This document shows positions 35,160 to 44,220 of a stretch of DNA of 64,000 nucleotides, in pieces. The DNA is from Paracoccaceae bacterium (GTDB lineage: Bacteria > Pseudomonadota > Alphaproteobacteria > Rhodobacterales > Rhodobacteraceae): contig JAABTV010000010.1 of assembly GCA_011389685.1 (NCBI GenBank), forward strand, positions 1-64,000, read 5' to 3'. Position numbers and translations under genes: made by a program. A model generated the notes under the pieces. That model ran no database searches and was not told the DNA's origin. It saw only the letters and a program-made list of their open reading frames with translations. How positions within the stretch are numbered: the first letter of the stretch is position 1; each line of letters starts with the position of its first letter.

Positions 35160-36363
35160 GGCTCTTGCCTCGGAAGGGGGTGACGGTCAGGCGGTCGCCA
35201 AGGGTTTGACCCGGGGCGAGGCCGATCTCGGCATCGGAGAGATAGCAGGCCGGATCCTCGGCCCAGGGGTCGCCCGAGACCTGAAGCGCGCGGATGCGGG
35301 TGTTGCCGCCGCAGACATGGTTGAAGGCGCAGGCGCCGCAGCGGCCCTTGAGCGGGCGGGGGCGCTGGCGCAGGGTGGCGAGCATCGGGTCGTCGCCGGT
35401 CCAGAGTTGCGAGAACGGCGTTTGCTTGACATTTCCGACGGTGTAATCGGACCAGTAGGTGTCGGGATGGACCTTGCCCAGCGGGTCGATATTGGCCACG
35501 CCCAGCCCCGAGGAATTGCCGCCCCAGGCGGCGAGATGTGCCTCGACATGGGCGGCGCGGTCCGCGTCGAAATTGCGTCGCACCCAGTGCAGGAACCAGA
35601 CCGCGTCGGCATCGTTGTTGCCGGTCACGATCTCGAGCGGCGCATCCTCGGCCACCGCGACCCAGGCGCGGTCGATCAGCATGTCCATCGCGGCCTTGGT
35701 GCGGGCGTGCTGGGTGTCGTCGCCGCGGTGCTTGTCGCCGCGCCCGGCATAGACCAGATGCGAGAGGTAGAACTTGTCCACGCCCTCGCCGTCGCAGAGG
35801 TCGAGCATGTCCTGGAGCATGTGGGCGTTGTCTTCGGTGATGGTGAAGCGCAGCCCCACCTTGACCCCGCGCCGCTTGCATTCGCGCACCCCGTGGAGCG
35901 CCGCCGCATAGGCGCCTTCGACGCCGCGGAACCAGTCGTTGGTCTTGCCGATGCCGTCGATCGAGATGCCCACGTAATCAAAGCCGAGAGCGGCGACGCG
36001 GGCGGCAGCGCTGTCCATGATCCTCGTCCCGTTGGTGGACAGCGCAAGATAGCGGAAATCCAGGTCCTTGGCGTGTTCGGCCAGTTCGAAGAAATCCGGG
36101 CGCGACATCGGCTCGCCGCCCGACAGGATCAGCGCGGGAATGCCGAAATCCTTGAGATCGCCCATCACGCCCTTGACCTCATCGGTGGACAGCTCGCCCG
36201 GGAAGCTCACATCCGCCGAGCTGGTATAGCAATGGCGGCAGCGCAGGTTGCAGCGCCGGGTGAGGTTCCATATCACCACCGGCTTGACCGGTCCGTCGCC
36301 GCGGCGGGTGCGGATCGGCGTGGGGTCGGTCAGTTCTCGCATGTATTGGGTCAGCCGGAACAT
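35134..36363 (-). CDS. nirJ: Heme d1 radical SAM enzyme NirJ
   Basis: NirJ removes the propionates of didecarboxysiroheme on the way to heme d1. The 409-residue protein has the radical SAM cluster motif [12 protein letters not shown] (residue ~38), [10 protein letters not shown], and a C-terminal SPASM-like set, [20 protein letters not shown] plus a later Cys (DPACYLSD). The start follows GGGAGGGGCGCCC and overlaps the upstream decarboxylase gene by 13 bases. It ends with [11 protein letters not shown]. Confidence 0.95.
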   Translation of the reverse strand: MFRLTQYMRELTDPTPIRTRRGDGPVKPVVIWNLTRRCNLRCRHCYTSSADVSFPGELSTDEVKGVMGDLKDFGIPALILSGGEPMSRPDFFELAEHAKDLDFRYLALSTNGTRIMDSAAARVAALGFDYVGISIDGIGKTNDWFRGVEGAYAAALHGVRECKRRGVKVGLRFTITEDNAHMLQDMLDLCDGEGVDKFYLSHLVYAGRGDKHRGDDTQHARTKAAMDMLIDRAWVAVAEDAPLEIVTGNNDADAVWFLHWVRRNFDADRAAHVEAHLAAWGGNSSGLGVANIDPLGKVHPDTYWSDYTVGNVKQTPFSQLWTGDDPMLATLRQRPRPLKGRCGACAFNHVCGGNTRIRALQVSGDPWAEDPACYLSDAEIGLAPGQTLGDRLTVTPFRGKSHDPKHQFF

Positions 36364-36851
36364 GGGCGCCCCTCCCTTGACAGGCGCATCCCGGTTTTCT
36401 TGAGGATGCGGGTGGAATAGAGAATGTCGTTTTCGCCGCAGGCATCCCCGAGGATCGCGGCGATCTCGGCACGGTGGGCCTCGACCGCGGCGCGATCGGG
36501 GCCGTGGATCATGGCAAAGAGGTTATAGGGCCAGTCGGGCCGGGCCCGGGGGCGCAGGTAGCAATGGGTCACGAACTCGAGCGCGCCGACCTGTTCGCCC
36601 AGCGCCTCGGCGCGGGTGTCATCGACATCCCAGACGCTCATCCCGTTGGCCAGCATGCCCAGCGCAAAGTGATTGGTCGCGGCCCCGATCCGGCGGATCA
36701 CACCATCGGCCATCATCCGCTCGACCCGGGCGATCACCTCGGCCTCGTCCAGGCCGATCCAGTCGCCCACCACGGCAAAGGGGCGCGCGGTGAGCGGCAA
36801 CCCCGCCTGCGTGGCGGTCAGGATGCGGCGGTCGGTTGCGTCGATCGTCAT
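36351..36851 (-). CDS. Siroheme decarboxylase subunit (NirH/NirL type)
   Basis: The 166-residue protein has an Lrp/AsnC-like fold used by siroheme decarboxylases: a helix-turn-helix-like N-domain ([20 protein letters not shown]) and a C-domain with the heme-site block [20 protein letters not shown] and MIHG. It acts with its neighbour, to which it is coupled by ATGA overlap, to decarboxylate siroheme to 12,18-didecarboxysiroheme for heme d1. Paralogues NirD, L, G and H are too alike to assign the letter by eye; WPYNLF favours NirH or the AhbA-like side. Confidence 0.8.
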   Translation of the reverse strand: MTIDATDRRILTATQAGLPLTARPFAVVGDWIGLDEAEVIARVERMMADGVIRRIGAATNHFALGMLANGMSVWDVDDTRAEALGEQVGALEFVTHCYLRPRARPDWPYNLFAMIHGPDRAAVEAHRAEIAAILGDACGENDILYSTRILKKTGMRLSREGRPCSG

Positions 36852-37321
36852 AGCGCCACCTGAAAGCCGATGAAGAATTCCCGAAGCTTGGGAAAGCGAT
36901 GCACCTCGAGGCCGGTTTCCCGCGCGATGCGGTCGGCCTCGCGCGTGATCGCCTCGGGGGTTTCGCAGGCCAGCACGAACCACATGTTGAACCGGTGCTG
37001 GCGTTCGTAATTATGGGCGACCGCGTCATGGGCGTTGACCTGAGTTGCAACCTCTTCGAACCTGTCCTCGGGCACGGCCATGGCGCAAAGGCAATAGGCC
37101 CCGCCCAGCGCCGCGGCGTCGATGAACGGGCCGAACCGGGTGATCGCGCCGATCCCGCGCAGCCGTTCGATGCGCGAGATCACCTCGGCCTCGTCCAGGC
37201 CGGTCGCCTCGGCCAGTGGCCGAAACAGGTGTTGCGAGGGGCGCAGACCCGCCTGAAGCAGGTTCAGCAGCGACCGGTCCATCGCATCAAGGGAGTCGTC
37301 CTGCAGTCGCGACCGGTGCAT
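36848..37321 (-). CDS. Siroheme decarboxylase subunit (NirG/NirD type)
   Basis: The 157-residue protein is the partner of the NirH/NirL-type gene. It shows AMDRSLLNLLQAGLRPSQHL at the N-terminus, AEVISRIERLRGIGAITRFG, the heme-site segment VAHNYERQHRFNMWFVLA, and the C-terminal LEVHRFPKLREFFIGFQV. It is the first visible gene of a partial heme d1 operon; nothing upstream on this strand looks like nirS, E, C, F or a second decarboxylase pair. An internal Met at 37282 is an alternative start. Confidence 0.8.
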   Translation of the reverse strand: MHRSRLQDDSLDAMDRSLLNLLQAGLRPSQHLFRPLAEATGLDEAEVISRIERLRGIGAITRFGPFIDAAALGGAYCLCAMAVPEDRFEEVATQVNAHDAVAHNYERQHRFNMWFVLACETPEAITREADRIARETGLEVHRFPKLREFFIGFQVAL

Positions 37322-37454
37322 GGGTCAGATCGCCTCCCAGGTGGTGGCCGGGCATCGTGTCGCGGCTTGGTGCTGTGTCATCTGGTCGGTCTCCGCATGC
37401 TCTCTGGTCATGTCCTGATCCCGGGCAGTCTTGCGCGGATGCCGGGGTGCGACC

Positions 37455-37468
37455 TTGACTTTCGTTAA
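37455..37468. promoter_or_regulatory. FNR/NnrR-type box upstream of nnrS
   Basis: TTGAC-TTTC-GTTAA, with one mismatch in its symmetry, is nearly identical to the norC-upstream box. It is centred 81 bases before the nnrS start at 37543, so a -41.5 placement would give a leader of about 40 bases. It may also serve the divergent heme d1 operon, 134 bases away. Confidence 0.6.
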
Positions 37469-37542
37469 GACGCCGCGACCCGGCCCGGTCTTATGCTCGC
37501 GGGCGAATGCGACAGGACGTGACAGAAGATCGGAACAGGGAA

Positions 37543-38739
37543 ATGCCAAACGCAATCATCCGCCTTTTCGGCGAAGGCCACCGGGTGTTCTTTCTCGCGG
37601 CGGGGCTTTACGCCATTTTCGCCCTCATCGTCTGGGAGGGCTGGATCGGGATTCACGCGGCGGGCGGCATGGTCAGCGACATGCCCTTCGCGCCCCCGCC
37701 GCATCTGTGGCATGCACATGAGCTGGTCTTCGGCTATCCGGCGGCGGCCATGGGCGGGTTCTTCCTCACCGCCGTGCCGAACTGGACCGGGGCGCGGGCG
37801 GCACGGCACGTGTTCATCGCCGGCGCCGCCGGTCTGTGGCTGGCCGGGCGGGTCGCGATCTGGTATTCGGGGAGCCTGCCACCTGTCGCCGTGGCGCTGG
37901 CCGATCTGGCCTTCCTGCCGCTGCTGGCGGCCAAGGTGCTGACCCAGCTTCTCAACCGTCCGAAACCGCAGAACATGATGTTTCTCGGCCTGCTTGGCAT
38001 GATCTGGGCAGGCAACCTGATGGTGCATCTCGACTGGATCGGGGTTGCGATGACGCTCGACGCGGGGCTGCGGCTGGGGCTTTATGGCACCTGCGCGCTG
38101 ATTGCCGTGCTGGGCGGGCGGGTGACGCCGGCCTTTACCCGCAACGCGATGAAGCGCGATGGCCGCACACAAGGATTGCCCGAAACGCCCATGCCGCTCA
38201 ACGTGGCGGGCATTGCCCTGCCGATCCTCGTGACGCTGGCCGCAGCGCTTCCCCTGCCGGGGGCGGTGTTCGGCGCATTGGCGCTTGCCGCCGGGGGGGT
38301 GCAGGGCGCGCGCAGCGCGATGTGGCGGCCGGGCTGGACCTGGAAACAGCCGATCCTGTGGGTGCTGCATCTTGGCATGGCCGCACTGGCGCTGGGCTAT
38401 CTGCTGGCCGGGCTGGCGGCGTTCGGCATCGGGTCGGAAGTGGCGGCGCTGCATGTGCTGGGCATCGGCGCGGTCGGCGGCATGACGCTTGGCGTGATGA
38501 GCCGCGCCGCGCTGGGCCATAGCGGCCTGCCGCTGATCGCGCCGGGTCCGCTGGCGCTGGCCTATGCGCTCTTGCCCGCAGCGATGCTGGCGCGCTGGGC
38601 GGGGTCGAGCCTCGGGGTCGATGGCTATTATGCGGGGGTGCTGATCTCGGGCGCGGTCTGGATCGCCGCCTTCACGCTTTATACCGCGACGCTCTGGCCG
38701 GTGTTCTGGGGGGAGCGCCCGCCGCGCGGGTCGCATTGA
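37543..38739 (+). CDS. nnrS: NnrS family membrane protein
   Basis: NnrS is a heme- and copper-containing membrane protein linked to nitric oxide stress and denitrification. The 398-residue protein has about twelve hydrophobic helices and the family segments LWHAHELVFGYPAAAMGGFF, TAVPNWTGARA, and LHVLGIGAVGGMTLGVMSRA followed by GHSG. The start MPNAIIRLFGEGHR is preferred over 37507. A FNR-type box precedes it, and norC follows after a 297-bp gap with another box. Confidence 0.93.
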   Translation: MPNAIIRLFGEGHRVFFLAAGLYAIFALIVWEGWIGIHAAGGMVSDMPFAPPPHLWHAHELVFGYPAAAMGGFFLTAVPNWTGARAARHVFIAGAAGLWLAGRVAIWYSGSLPPVAVALADLAFLPLLAAKVLTQLLNRPKPQNMMFLGLLGMIWAGNLMVHLDWIGVAMTLDAGLRLGLYGTCALIAVLGGRVTPAFTRNAMKRDGRTQGLPETPMPLNVAGIALPILVTLAAALPLPGAVFGALALAAGGVQGARSAMWRPGWTWKQPILWVLHLGMAALALGYLLAGLAAFGIGSEVAALHVLGIGAVGGMTLGVMSRAALGHSGLPLIAPGPLALAYALLPAAMLARWAGSSLGVDGYYAGVLISGAVWIAAFTLYTATLWPVFWGERPPRGSH

Positions 38740-38775
38740 ACGATTACTGCATCTCCCGAGGCGGGTCCGAACGCA

Positions 38776-38838
38776 GGGCATGCGCCTGCCCGAGGGGGGC
38801 AGAATGCGCCCGCCAGTGGGGCGGGCGGGCGCATGCCC
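38776..38838 (+). other. Two mutually exclusive GC-rich hairpins after nnrS
   Basis: Arm GGGCATGCGCC (38776-38786) can pair with GGCGCATGCCC (38828-38838), or ATGCGCCCGCC (38804-38814) can pair with GGCGGGCGCAT (38824-38834). Both stems are 11 perfect pairs and share the right-hand arm. They lie 37 bases after the nnrS stop; no U tract follows. Confidence 0.55.
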
Positions 38839-38956
38839 GGTCCGCAGAGCGGCCCGGGCGAAGTGCGACTAATCAAACGATACCGTATGGATTGCAATGC
38901 AAGAAATCCCCTGATCGCCCCGTGGATCGCATTGAGCGACGGACAATCGGGGCCGG

Positions 38957-38970
38957 TTGACTTTTGTTAA
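38957..38970. promoter_or_regulatory. FNR/NnrR-type box upstream of norC
   Basis: TTGAC-TTTT-GTTAA differs from the nnrS box at only one base. Its centre is 73-74 bases before the norC start; a -41.5 placement would give a leader of about 32 bases with a good ribosome site. Confidence 0.7.
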
Positions 38971-39036
38971 GGCCCCGCGCCCGCCCAGCGCGCAAGTAAG
39001 GCCAGTCAACAACGGTTCCGGGAAGGAGTTAGCGCG

Positions 39037-39489
39037 ATGCGCGAAGTCATGACCAAGAACATGGCCCGCAATATCTTCTATGGCGGCTCACTGTTCTTCA
39101 TCCTCATATTCATCGGGCTGACGGCCCATTCACACAGGTATATCGTCAATACCTCGACCGACAAGGAAGGTCTGACCGAGAGCGTCGCGGCGGGCAAGCA
39201 TCTTTGGGAAAAGCACGCCTGCGTCAACTGCCACTCGATTCTCGGCGAGGGTGCCTATTACGCGCCCGAGGTGGGCAACGTGATGGCGCGCTGGGGCGTT
39301 CTGGACGATCCCGAGGCCGCCCATGACATGCTCAAGGGCTGGATGGACGCCATGCCAACCGGCATCGAAGGCCGCCGCCAGATGCCCAATTTCAACCTGA
39401 CCGACGCGGAATACCGCAACCTCGCCGATTTCCTGCTGTGGACCAACCGCATCAACACGCAGGACTGGCCCCCCAACGACGCGGGCTAA
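39037..39489 (+). CDS. norC: Nitric oxide reductase cytochrome c subunit NorC
   Basis: NorC is the membrane-anchored c-type cytochrome that feeds electrons to NorB. The 150-residue protein has one N-terminal membrane helix (IFYGGSLFFILIFIGLTAHS), a heme-binding CVNCHSILGEGAYYAPE, and an axial Met in RRQMPNFNLTDAEY. The ribosome site GGAAGGAG fits the start at 39037; another Met is 12 bases downstream. First gene of norCBQDEF. Confidence 0.97.
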   Translation: MREVMTKNMARNIFYGGSLFFILIFIGLTAHSHRYIVNTSTDKEGLTESVAAGKHLWEKHACVNCHSILGEGAYYAPEVGNVMARWGVLDDPEAAHDMLKGWMDAMPTGIEGRRQMPNFNLTDAEYRNLADFLLWTNRINTQDWPPNDAG

Positions 39490-39501
39490 GGAGCAATTGC
39501 C

Positions 39502-40866
39502 ATGAAATACGAAACCCAGAAAATCGCGCTGGCCTACTTCACGGTGGCCCTTGCGCTCTTTGCCGTGCAGGTCTCGATCGGCTTGCTGATGGGCTATGTC
39601 TATGTCGCGCCCAACTTCCTTTCCGACCTCGTGCCGTTCAACATCCTGCGGATGCTGCACTCCAACAGTCTCATCGTCTGGCTTCTGCTGGGCTTTTTCG
39701 GGGCCGCCTATTACCTCTTGCCCGAGGAATCCGAGCGGGAAATCCACTCGACGAAACTCGCCTGGCTGCAACTCGGCATCCTGGTGCTGGGCACGCTGGG
39801 CGTGGTCGTGACCTATCTGTTCAACGTCTTCGAGGGCAATTTCCTGCTCGGGAAAGAGGGCCGCGAATTCCTTGAACAGCCCAAATGGGTCAAGGCCGGC
39901 ATCGTCGTGGCCGCGCTGATCTTTCTCTACAACGTCTCTATGACGGTGCTGGCGGGGCGCAAGACGGCGATCACCAACATCCTGCTTCTTGGCCTGTGGG
40001 GGCTGGCGCTGCTGTTCCTCTTTGCCTTCTACAACCCCAGCAATCTCGCGCTGGACAAGATGTATTGGTGGTATGTCGTGCACCTCTGGGTCGAAGGCAC
40101 CTGGGAGCTGGTGATGGCCTCGATCCTCGCCTTCCTGATGCTCAAGCTCACCGGCGTTGACCGCGAGGTGGTCGAGAAATGGCTTTACGTCATCGTCGCC
40201 GCCGCGCTGTTCTCGGGCATCCTCGGGACCGGGCACCACTATTACTGGATCGGCACGCCGGGATACTGGCAGTGGATCGGCTCGATCTTCTCGTCGCTCG
40301 AGGTGATCCCGTTCTTCGCCATGATGGCATTCGCCTTCGTCATGGTCTGGAAGGGGCGGCGCGACCATCCCAACAAGGCGGCGCTGCTCTGGGCGCTGGG
40401 CTGTGCCACGCTGGCCTTTTTCGGCGCGGGTGTCTGGGGTTTCCTGCACACGCTGCACGGGGTCAACTACTACACCCACGGCACCCAGATCACCGCCGCG
40501 CACGGGCACCTGGCCTTCTATGGCGCCTATGTCTGCCTCAACCTTGCGATCATCACCTATGCCATGCCGCACCTGCTGGGCCGCGAGCCCTATAACCAGG
40601 TGCTCAACATGGCCTCGTTCTGGCTGATGTCGTCGGGCGTGGTCTTCATGACCTTCGTGCTGACCTTCGGGGGCACGGTGCAGACCCACCTGCAAAGGGT
40701 CATGGGCGAGGATTTCATGTTCGTGCAGGAGCAGCTGGCGCTGTTCTACTGGATGCGCTTCGGCGCGGGCATCGCGGTGGTGCTGGGCGCGCTGCTCTTC
40801 ATCTACGCGGTCTTCGTGCCGCGCCGCGAAGTGATCTCGCCCGAACCTTCGGTCGCAGCGGAGTGA
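39502..40866 (+). CDS. norB: Nitric oxide reductase large subunit NorB (cNOR)
   Basis: NorB is the heme-copper-oxidase-like subunit that reduces 2 NO to N2O at a heme b3/FeB centre. The 454-residue protein has twelve hydrophobic helices; LHSNSLIVWLLLGFFGAAYY carries a heme His, VVHLWVEGTWELVMASILAF the FeB His and key Glu, GTGHHYYWIGTP the FeB His pair, and HGHLAFYGAY the later heme ligands. The length matches the cytochrome c-dependent form, and norC is adjacent. It ends overlapping norQ. Confidence 0.98.
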   Translation: MKYETQKIALAYFTVALALFAVQVSIGLLMGYVYVAPNFLSDLVPFNILRMLHSNSLIVWLLLGFFGAAYYLLPEESEREIHSTKLAWLQLGILVLGTLGVVVTYLFNVFEGNFLLGKEGREFLEQPKWVKAGIVVAALIFLYNVSMTVLAGRKTAITNILLLGLWGLALLFLFAFYNPSNLALDKMYWWYVVHLWVEGTWELVMASILAFLMLKLTGVDREVVEKWLYVIVAAALFSGILGTGHHYYWIGTPGYWQWIGSIFSSLEVIPFFAMMAFAFVMVWKGRRDHPNKAALLWALGCATLAFFGAGVWGFLHTLHGVNYYTHGTQITAAHGHLAFYGAYVCLNLAIITYAMPHLLGREPYNQVLNMASFWLMSSGVVFMTFVLTFGGTVQTHLQRVMGEDFMFVQEQLALFYWMRFGAGIAVVLGALLFIYAVFVPRREVISPEPSVAAE

Positions 40867-40871
40867 GCGAT

Positions 40872-41681
40872 ATGGATGGCACTTTCCAACCGGAGAGGGG
40901 GGCGGCGGACGCCCCCTTCTACCTGCCCCAAGGCGACGAGATCTCGACCTTTACGGTCGCCCATGAAAACGACCTGCCGGTCCTCCTGAAGGGGCCGACA
41001 GGCTGCGGCAAGACGCGTTTTGTCACCCATATGGCCGCGCGCCTTGGCCGGCCACTGCATACCGTGGCCTGCCATGACGACCTTTCGGCCGCCGACCTGA
41101 TCGGGCGCTACCTGCTCAAGGGCGGCGAAACCGTGTGGGTCGACGGGCCGCTCACCCGTGCGGTGCGCGAGGGCGCGATCTGCTATCTCGACGAGGTGGT
41201 CGAAGCACGCAAGGATGTGACCGTGGTGCTGCACCCGCTGACCGATGACCGGCGCATCCTGCCGATCGACCGCACCGGCGAGGAGATCGAGGCCGCGCCC
41301 GGCTTCATGCTGGTGGCGTCCTACAACCCGGGCTATCAGAACATCCTCAAGACGCTGAAACCCTCGACCCGCCAGCGTTTCATCAGCCTTGAGTTCACCT
41401 TCCCCCGCCCGGAGCACGAAATCCCCGTGGTCGCGCGCGAATCCGGCCTCTCGGAAGAGCGCGTGAAACCGCTGGTGCGGCTGGCCAACAAGCTGCGCGA
41501 TCTCAAGGGCCAGGACCTCGAAGAGGGGGTGTCGACCCGCCTCGTGGTCTATGCCGCGACACTCATCCGCCAGGACATGCCCATCGACCGCGCGATCCGC
41601 GTCGCGATGATCGAGCCGTTGACCGATGATGCGGATGTCAAGCGTGGGCTCCTCGATCTTGTCACTGCCGTTTTCGGGTGA
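40872..41681 (+). CDS. norQ: AAA+ ATPase NorQ
   Basis: NorQ is a MoxR-type AAA+ ATPase that with NorD inserts FeB iron into NorB. The 269-residue protein contains Walker A LLKGPTGCGKTRFV, Walker B AICYLDEVVEARKDV, and sensor 1 FMLVASYNPGYQN. The ATG at 40872 has GGAG upstream; a GTG at 40863, overlapping the norB stop, is the alternative. norD follows. Confidence 0.94.
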   Translation: MDGTFQPERGAADAPFYLPQGDEISTFTVAHENDLPVLLKGPTGCGKTRFVTHMAARLGRPLHTVACHDDLSAADLIGRYLLKGGETVWVDGPLTRAVREGAICYLDEVVEARKDVTVVLHPLTDDRRILPIDRTGEEIEAAPGFMLVASYNPGYQNILKTLKPSTRQRFISLEFTFPRPEHEIPVVARESGLSEERVKPLVRLANKLRDLKGQDLEEGVSTRLVVYAATLIRQDMPIDRAIRVAMIEPLTDDADVKRGLLDLVTAVFG

Positions 41682-41689
41682 GGCCGGTG

Positions 41690-43660
41690 ATGGGCAAGAT
41701 CGACATCGAGCCATGGGAACCCGAAGAAACCATCGGGAAACTGTGGCACGCCTATGCCAGCCGTCTTGACGCCCCTGGCGTGCACGATGGAGCCCGTGTC
41801 GACCTTGTCGAGGTCGCAGGGCGGCTGGCGGTTCTTTTCCGGGGCCTCGGCGGCGATCCGGCGGTCGAGATCAAGGCGGTGTCCGAGGAACGCTCGAACC
41901 ATCGCCTGTCTTGGCTGCGCCGCCTCGGCACCGACGAGGAGCGCCTGCCGCGCGCCTCCTTCGACGGGGCCAGCCTGCGCCTGCCCGAGAGCCTTGCCGT
42001 CTTTCCCGCGCGCGAGGCCAATGGCACGCTCTATCTCTGGCTTGGCGCCTGTGCCGCGTTTGCCGGGGCGGGCCATGACCCGTTGGATGACCCGCTGGCC
42101 AGCGATCTGGCTGCGCTGGCTGATGCGCAGGACATGGTCGCCGCCACGCTGGACGAGGCGCCGGGCTTTGCGGCGCTCTATCATGATCTCTGCGCCGGGG
42201 TGCTGGCATTGCGCCCTCGGCCTCAGCTTCCCGCGGTCGAGGCCGCGGTCGAGGCGCTGATCCGTCATATCCTTGGCGACGAGTCCCCGCTTTCGCCCCG
42301 CGCAGCCGCATTCAGGACGGCGGTGGCGAGCCGCGATTTTGCCGACCTGCGCGCGCCGCGCGGCTATCGCGCCGCGCGCCCGGTGCCGCTCTGGCCCAAT
42401 CTGCGCGGCGTGGATGCAAGCCATGCCAGCGCGGTCGAGACCCGTGACGCCGAGACTGACGCCGACAGCCCCACCGACGAGCCAGAAGACGGCAAGACTC
42501 GCCGCGCCCGCCGCCGCAAGGCTGACGAGGTTGATCGCAAGGACAGCTTCATCCTGCACAAGTTCGAGGCGATCCTGAGCTGGGCCGAGTTCATCAACCT
42601 CAACCGCCGGGTCGAGGACGATGACGACGACAGCGCCCGCAAGGCCGCCGACGACCAGGACGAGATCGGCCTCGGCCAGATTTCCCAGGCCCCCGCGACG
42701 CGGCTCAAGCTGCATCTCGACCTCGCCCCCGAGGACGTGGACCGCGAGGCGCTTTCCGATGTTCTTACCTATCCCGAATGGGACATGCGGACAGGCCAGC
42801 ACCTGCCCGCGCATGTTCGCGTGCTCGTCTCTCCTGTCGAGCCCGAGGATGATATGCCCCCGTTTCGGGACGACCCGCGCGCCGCCGCGCGTATCCGCGC
42901 CGTCAGACGACAGTTCGAGGCCCTGCGTCCCGGGCGAATGATGACAACCGGACATCTCGACGGCGACGATCTCGACATGGAGCGCATGGTGCGCGCGCGG
43001 GTCGATTTTTCTGCGACCGGGGAAGGCGACGACCGGGTCTGGATGCAAACCCGCCGCGAACGGCGCGATCTGGCGGTGTCGATCCTGCTCGACGTGTCGC
43101 GCTCGACCGAGGGGCGCGTGACCGGGCATGGCGGCGAAAGCCGCAGCGTGATCGAGATCGCCCGCGAGGCGCTGGCCGCGCTGGCCGGCGGGCTCGACGC
43201 TTGCGGCGACGACTTCGCGATCAACGCCTTTTCCTCGTTGAAACGCCAGCGCGTCTGGCTGCACCAGGTCAAGCGTTTCGACGAACCGATGGACCCGCTC
43301 ATCGACGCGCGCATCGCCGCCCTCAAACCGGGGCATTACACCCGGCTCGGCGCCGCGATCCGCCATGCCAGCGCCGAGTTGCACCAGCAGGCCCGCAAGC
43401 GTCGCCTGCTTCTGGTCATCACCGATGGCAAGCCCAACGACCTCGACCATTACGAGGGCCGCCACGGCATCGAGGACAGCCACATGGCGGTGCGCGAGGC
43501 CCGCCGGGCGGGGCAGTCGGTCTTCGGCATCACGGTGGACCGCGACGGCAAGTCGTGGTTTCCGCGGATGTTCGGACAGGGCGGCTATGCGCTCATCCCG
43601 CATCCCGACCGGCTCACCCAGGCATTACCGCAGATCTATCGCCAACTGGTAGGCGCATGA
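41690..43660 (+). CDS. norD: NorD, von Willebrand factor A domain protein
   Basis: NorD partners NorQ in activating nitric oxide reductase. The 656-residue protein has a long helical N-terminal region, an acidic middle (EDDDDDSARKAADDQDE), and a C-terminal vWA domain with the metal-ion MIDAS set: SILLDVSRSTEGRV, HYTRLGAAIRHAS and LLLVITDGKPNDL. Cytoplasmic, no signal peptide. The start is nine bases after the norQ stop; its own stop overlaps norE by ATGA. Confidence 0.95.
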   Translation: MGKIDIEPWEPEETIGKLWHAYASRLDAPGVHDGARVDLVEVAGRLAVLFRGLGGDPAVEIKAVSEERSNHRLSWLRRLGTDEERLPRASFDGASLRLPESLAVFPAREANGTLYLWLGACAAFAGAGHDPLDDPLASDLAALADAQDMVAATLDEAPGFAALYHDLCAGVLALRPRPQLPAVEAAVEALIRHILGDESPLSPRAAAFRTAVASRDFADLRAPRGYRAARPVPLWPNLRGVDASHASAVETRDAETDADSPTDEPEDGKTRRARRRKADEVDRKDSFILHKFEAILSWAEFINLNRRVEDDDDDSARKAADDQDEIGLGQISQAPATRLKLHLDLAPEDVDREALSDVLTYPEWDMRTGQHLPAHVRVLVSPVEPEDDMPPFRDDPRAAARIRAVRRQFEALRPGRMMTTGHLDGDDLDMERMVRARVDFSATGEGDDRVWMQTRRERRDLAVSILLDVSRSTEGRVTGHGGESRSVIEIAREALAALAGGLDACGDDFAINAFSSLKRQRVWLHQVKRFDEPMDPLIDARIAALKPGHYTRLGAAIRHASAELHQQARKRRLLLVITDGKPNDLDHYEGRHGIEDSHMAVREARRAGQSVFGITVDRDGKSWFPRMFGQGGYALIPHPDRLTQALPQIYRQLVGA

Positions 43661-44220
43661 GCGACGGCCAAGACGATCCCCCCGGCTTGCTCGACGAGCT
43701 GCCCGGCGAGGTGATGATGTGGGTGCTCATCATCTCCGAACTGCTGGTCTTCGGCGCCGGGCTGGTGGCCTTCATGGCGATGCGCCTCACCGATCCCGCG
43801 GGTTTTGCCGAGGCGCAGGCCCACCTGCACCGGGCAGGCGCGGCGCTCAACACGGTCGTTCTGGTCACGTCCGGCCTTCTGGCCGCCCTGGCCGTGCGCG
43901 CCGCCGAGGCCGGGCACGAGCGGCGCAAGCGCGGGCTTCTGGCCGGGGCGATGGCGTTGGGGGTGGTGTTCCTGGTGATTAAGGGCCACGAATATGCCGA
44001 CAAGGCAAGCCAGGGCATCGGCATCGAGACCAACACGTTCTTTACCTTCTACTACCTGCTGACCGGCTTTCACGCCGCCCATGTGATCGCCGGCGTCGTG
44101 CTGCTGGGGCTGGTCGCGGTGCTGCGCGACCCGCGCGCCACCGAGACCGGCGCGGCCTTCTGGCACATGGTCGATCTGGTCTGGGTGCTGCTCTTTCCGG
44201 TGATCTACCTGATCCGATGA
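43657..44220 (+). CDS. norE: NorE, cytochrome c oxidase subunit III-like protein
   Basis: The 187-residue membrane protein belongs to the heme-copper oxidase subunit III family and has about five helices. MMWVLIISELLVFGAGLVAF and FYYLLTGFHAAHVIAGVVLL are typical, the latter with the conserved His pair. NorE is accessory to nitric oxide reductase: it affects activity but is not catalytic. ATGA overlaps join it to norD and norF. Confidence 0.92.
   Translation: MSDGQDDPPGLLDELPGEVMMWVLIISELLVFGAGLVAFMAMRLTDPAGFAEAQAHLHRAGAALNTVVLVTSGLLAALAVRAAEAGHERRKRGLLAGAMALGVVFLVIKGHEYADKASQGIGIETNTFFTFYYLLTGFHAAHVIAGVVLLGLVAVLRDPRATETGAAFWHMVDLVWVLLFPVIYLIR

Noticed and set aside
37325-37555. 76-codon minus-strand frame upstream of the decarboxylase genes
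   Set aside because: It covers the divergent promoter and FNR-type box, and the product has no family features.
41549-43603. 684-codon minus-strand frame opposite norD
   Set aside because: Shadow frame; norD on the plus strand has a vWA domain and fits the operon.
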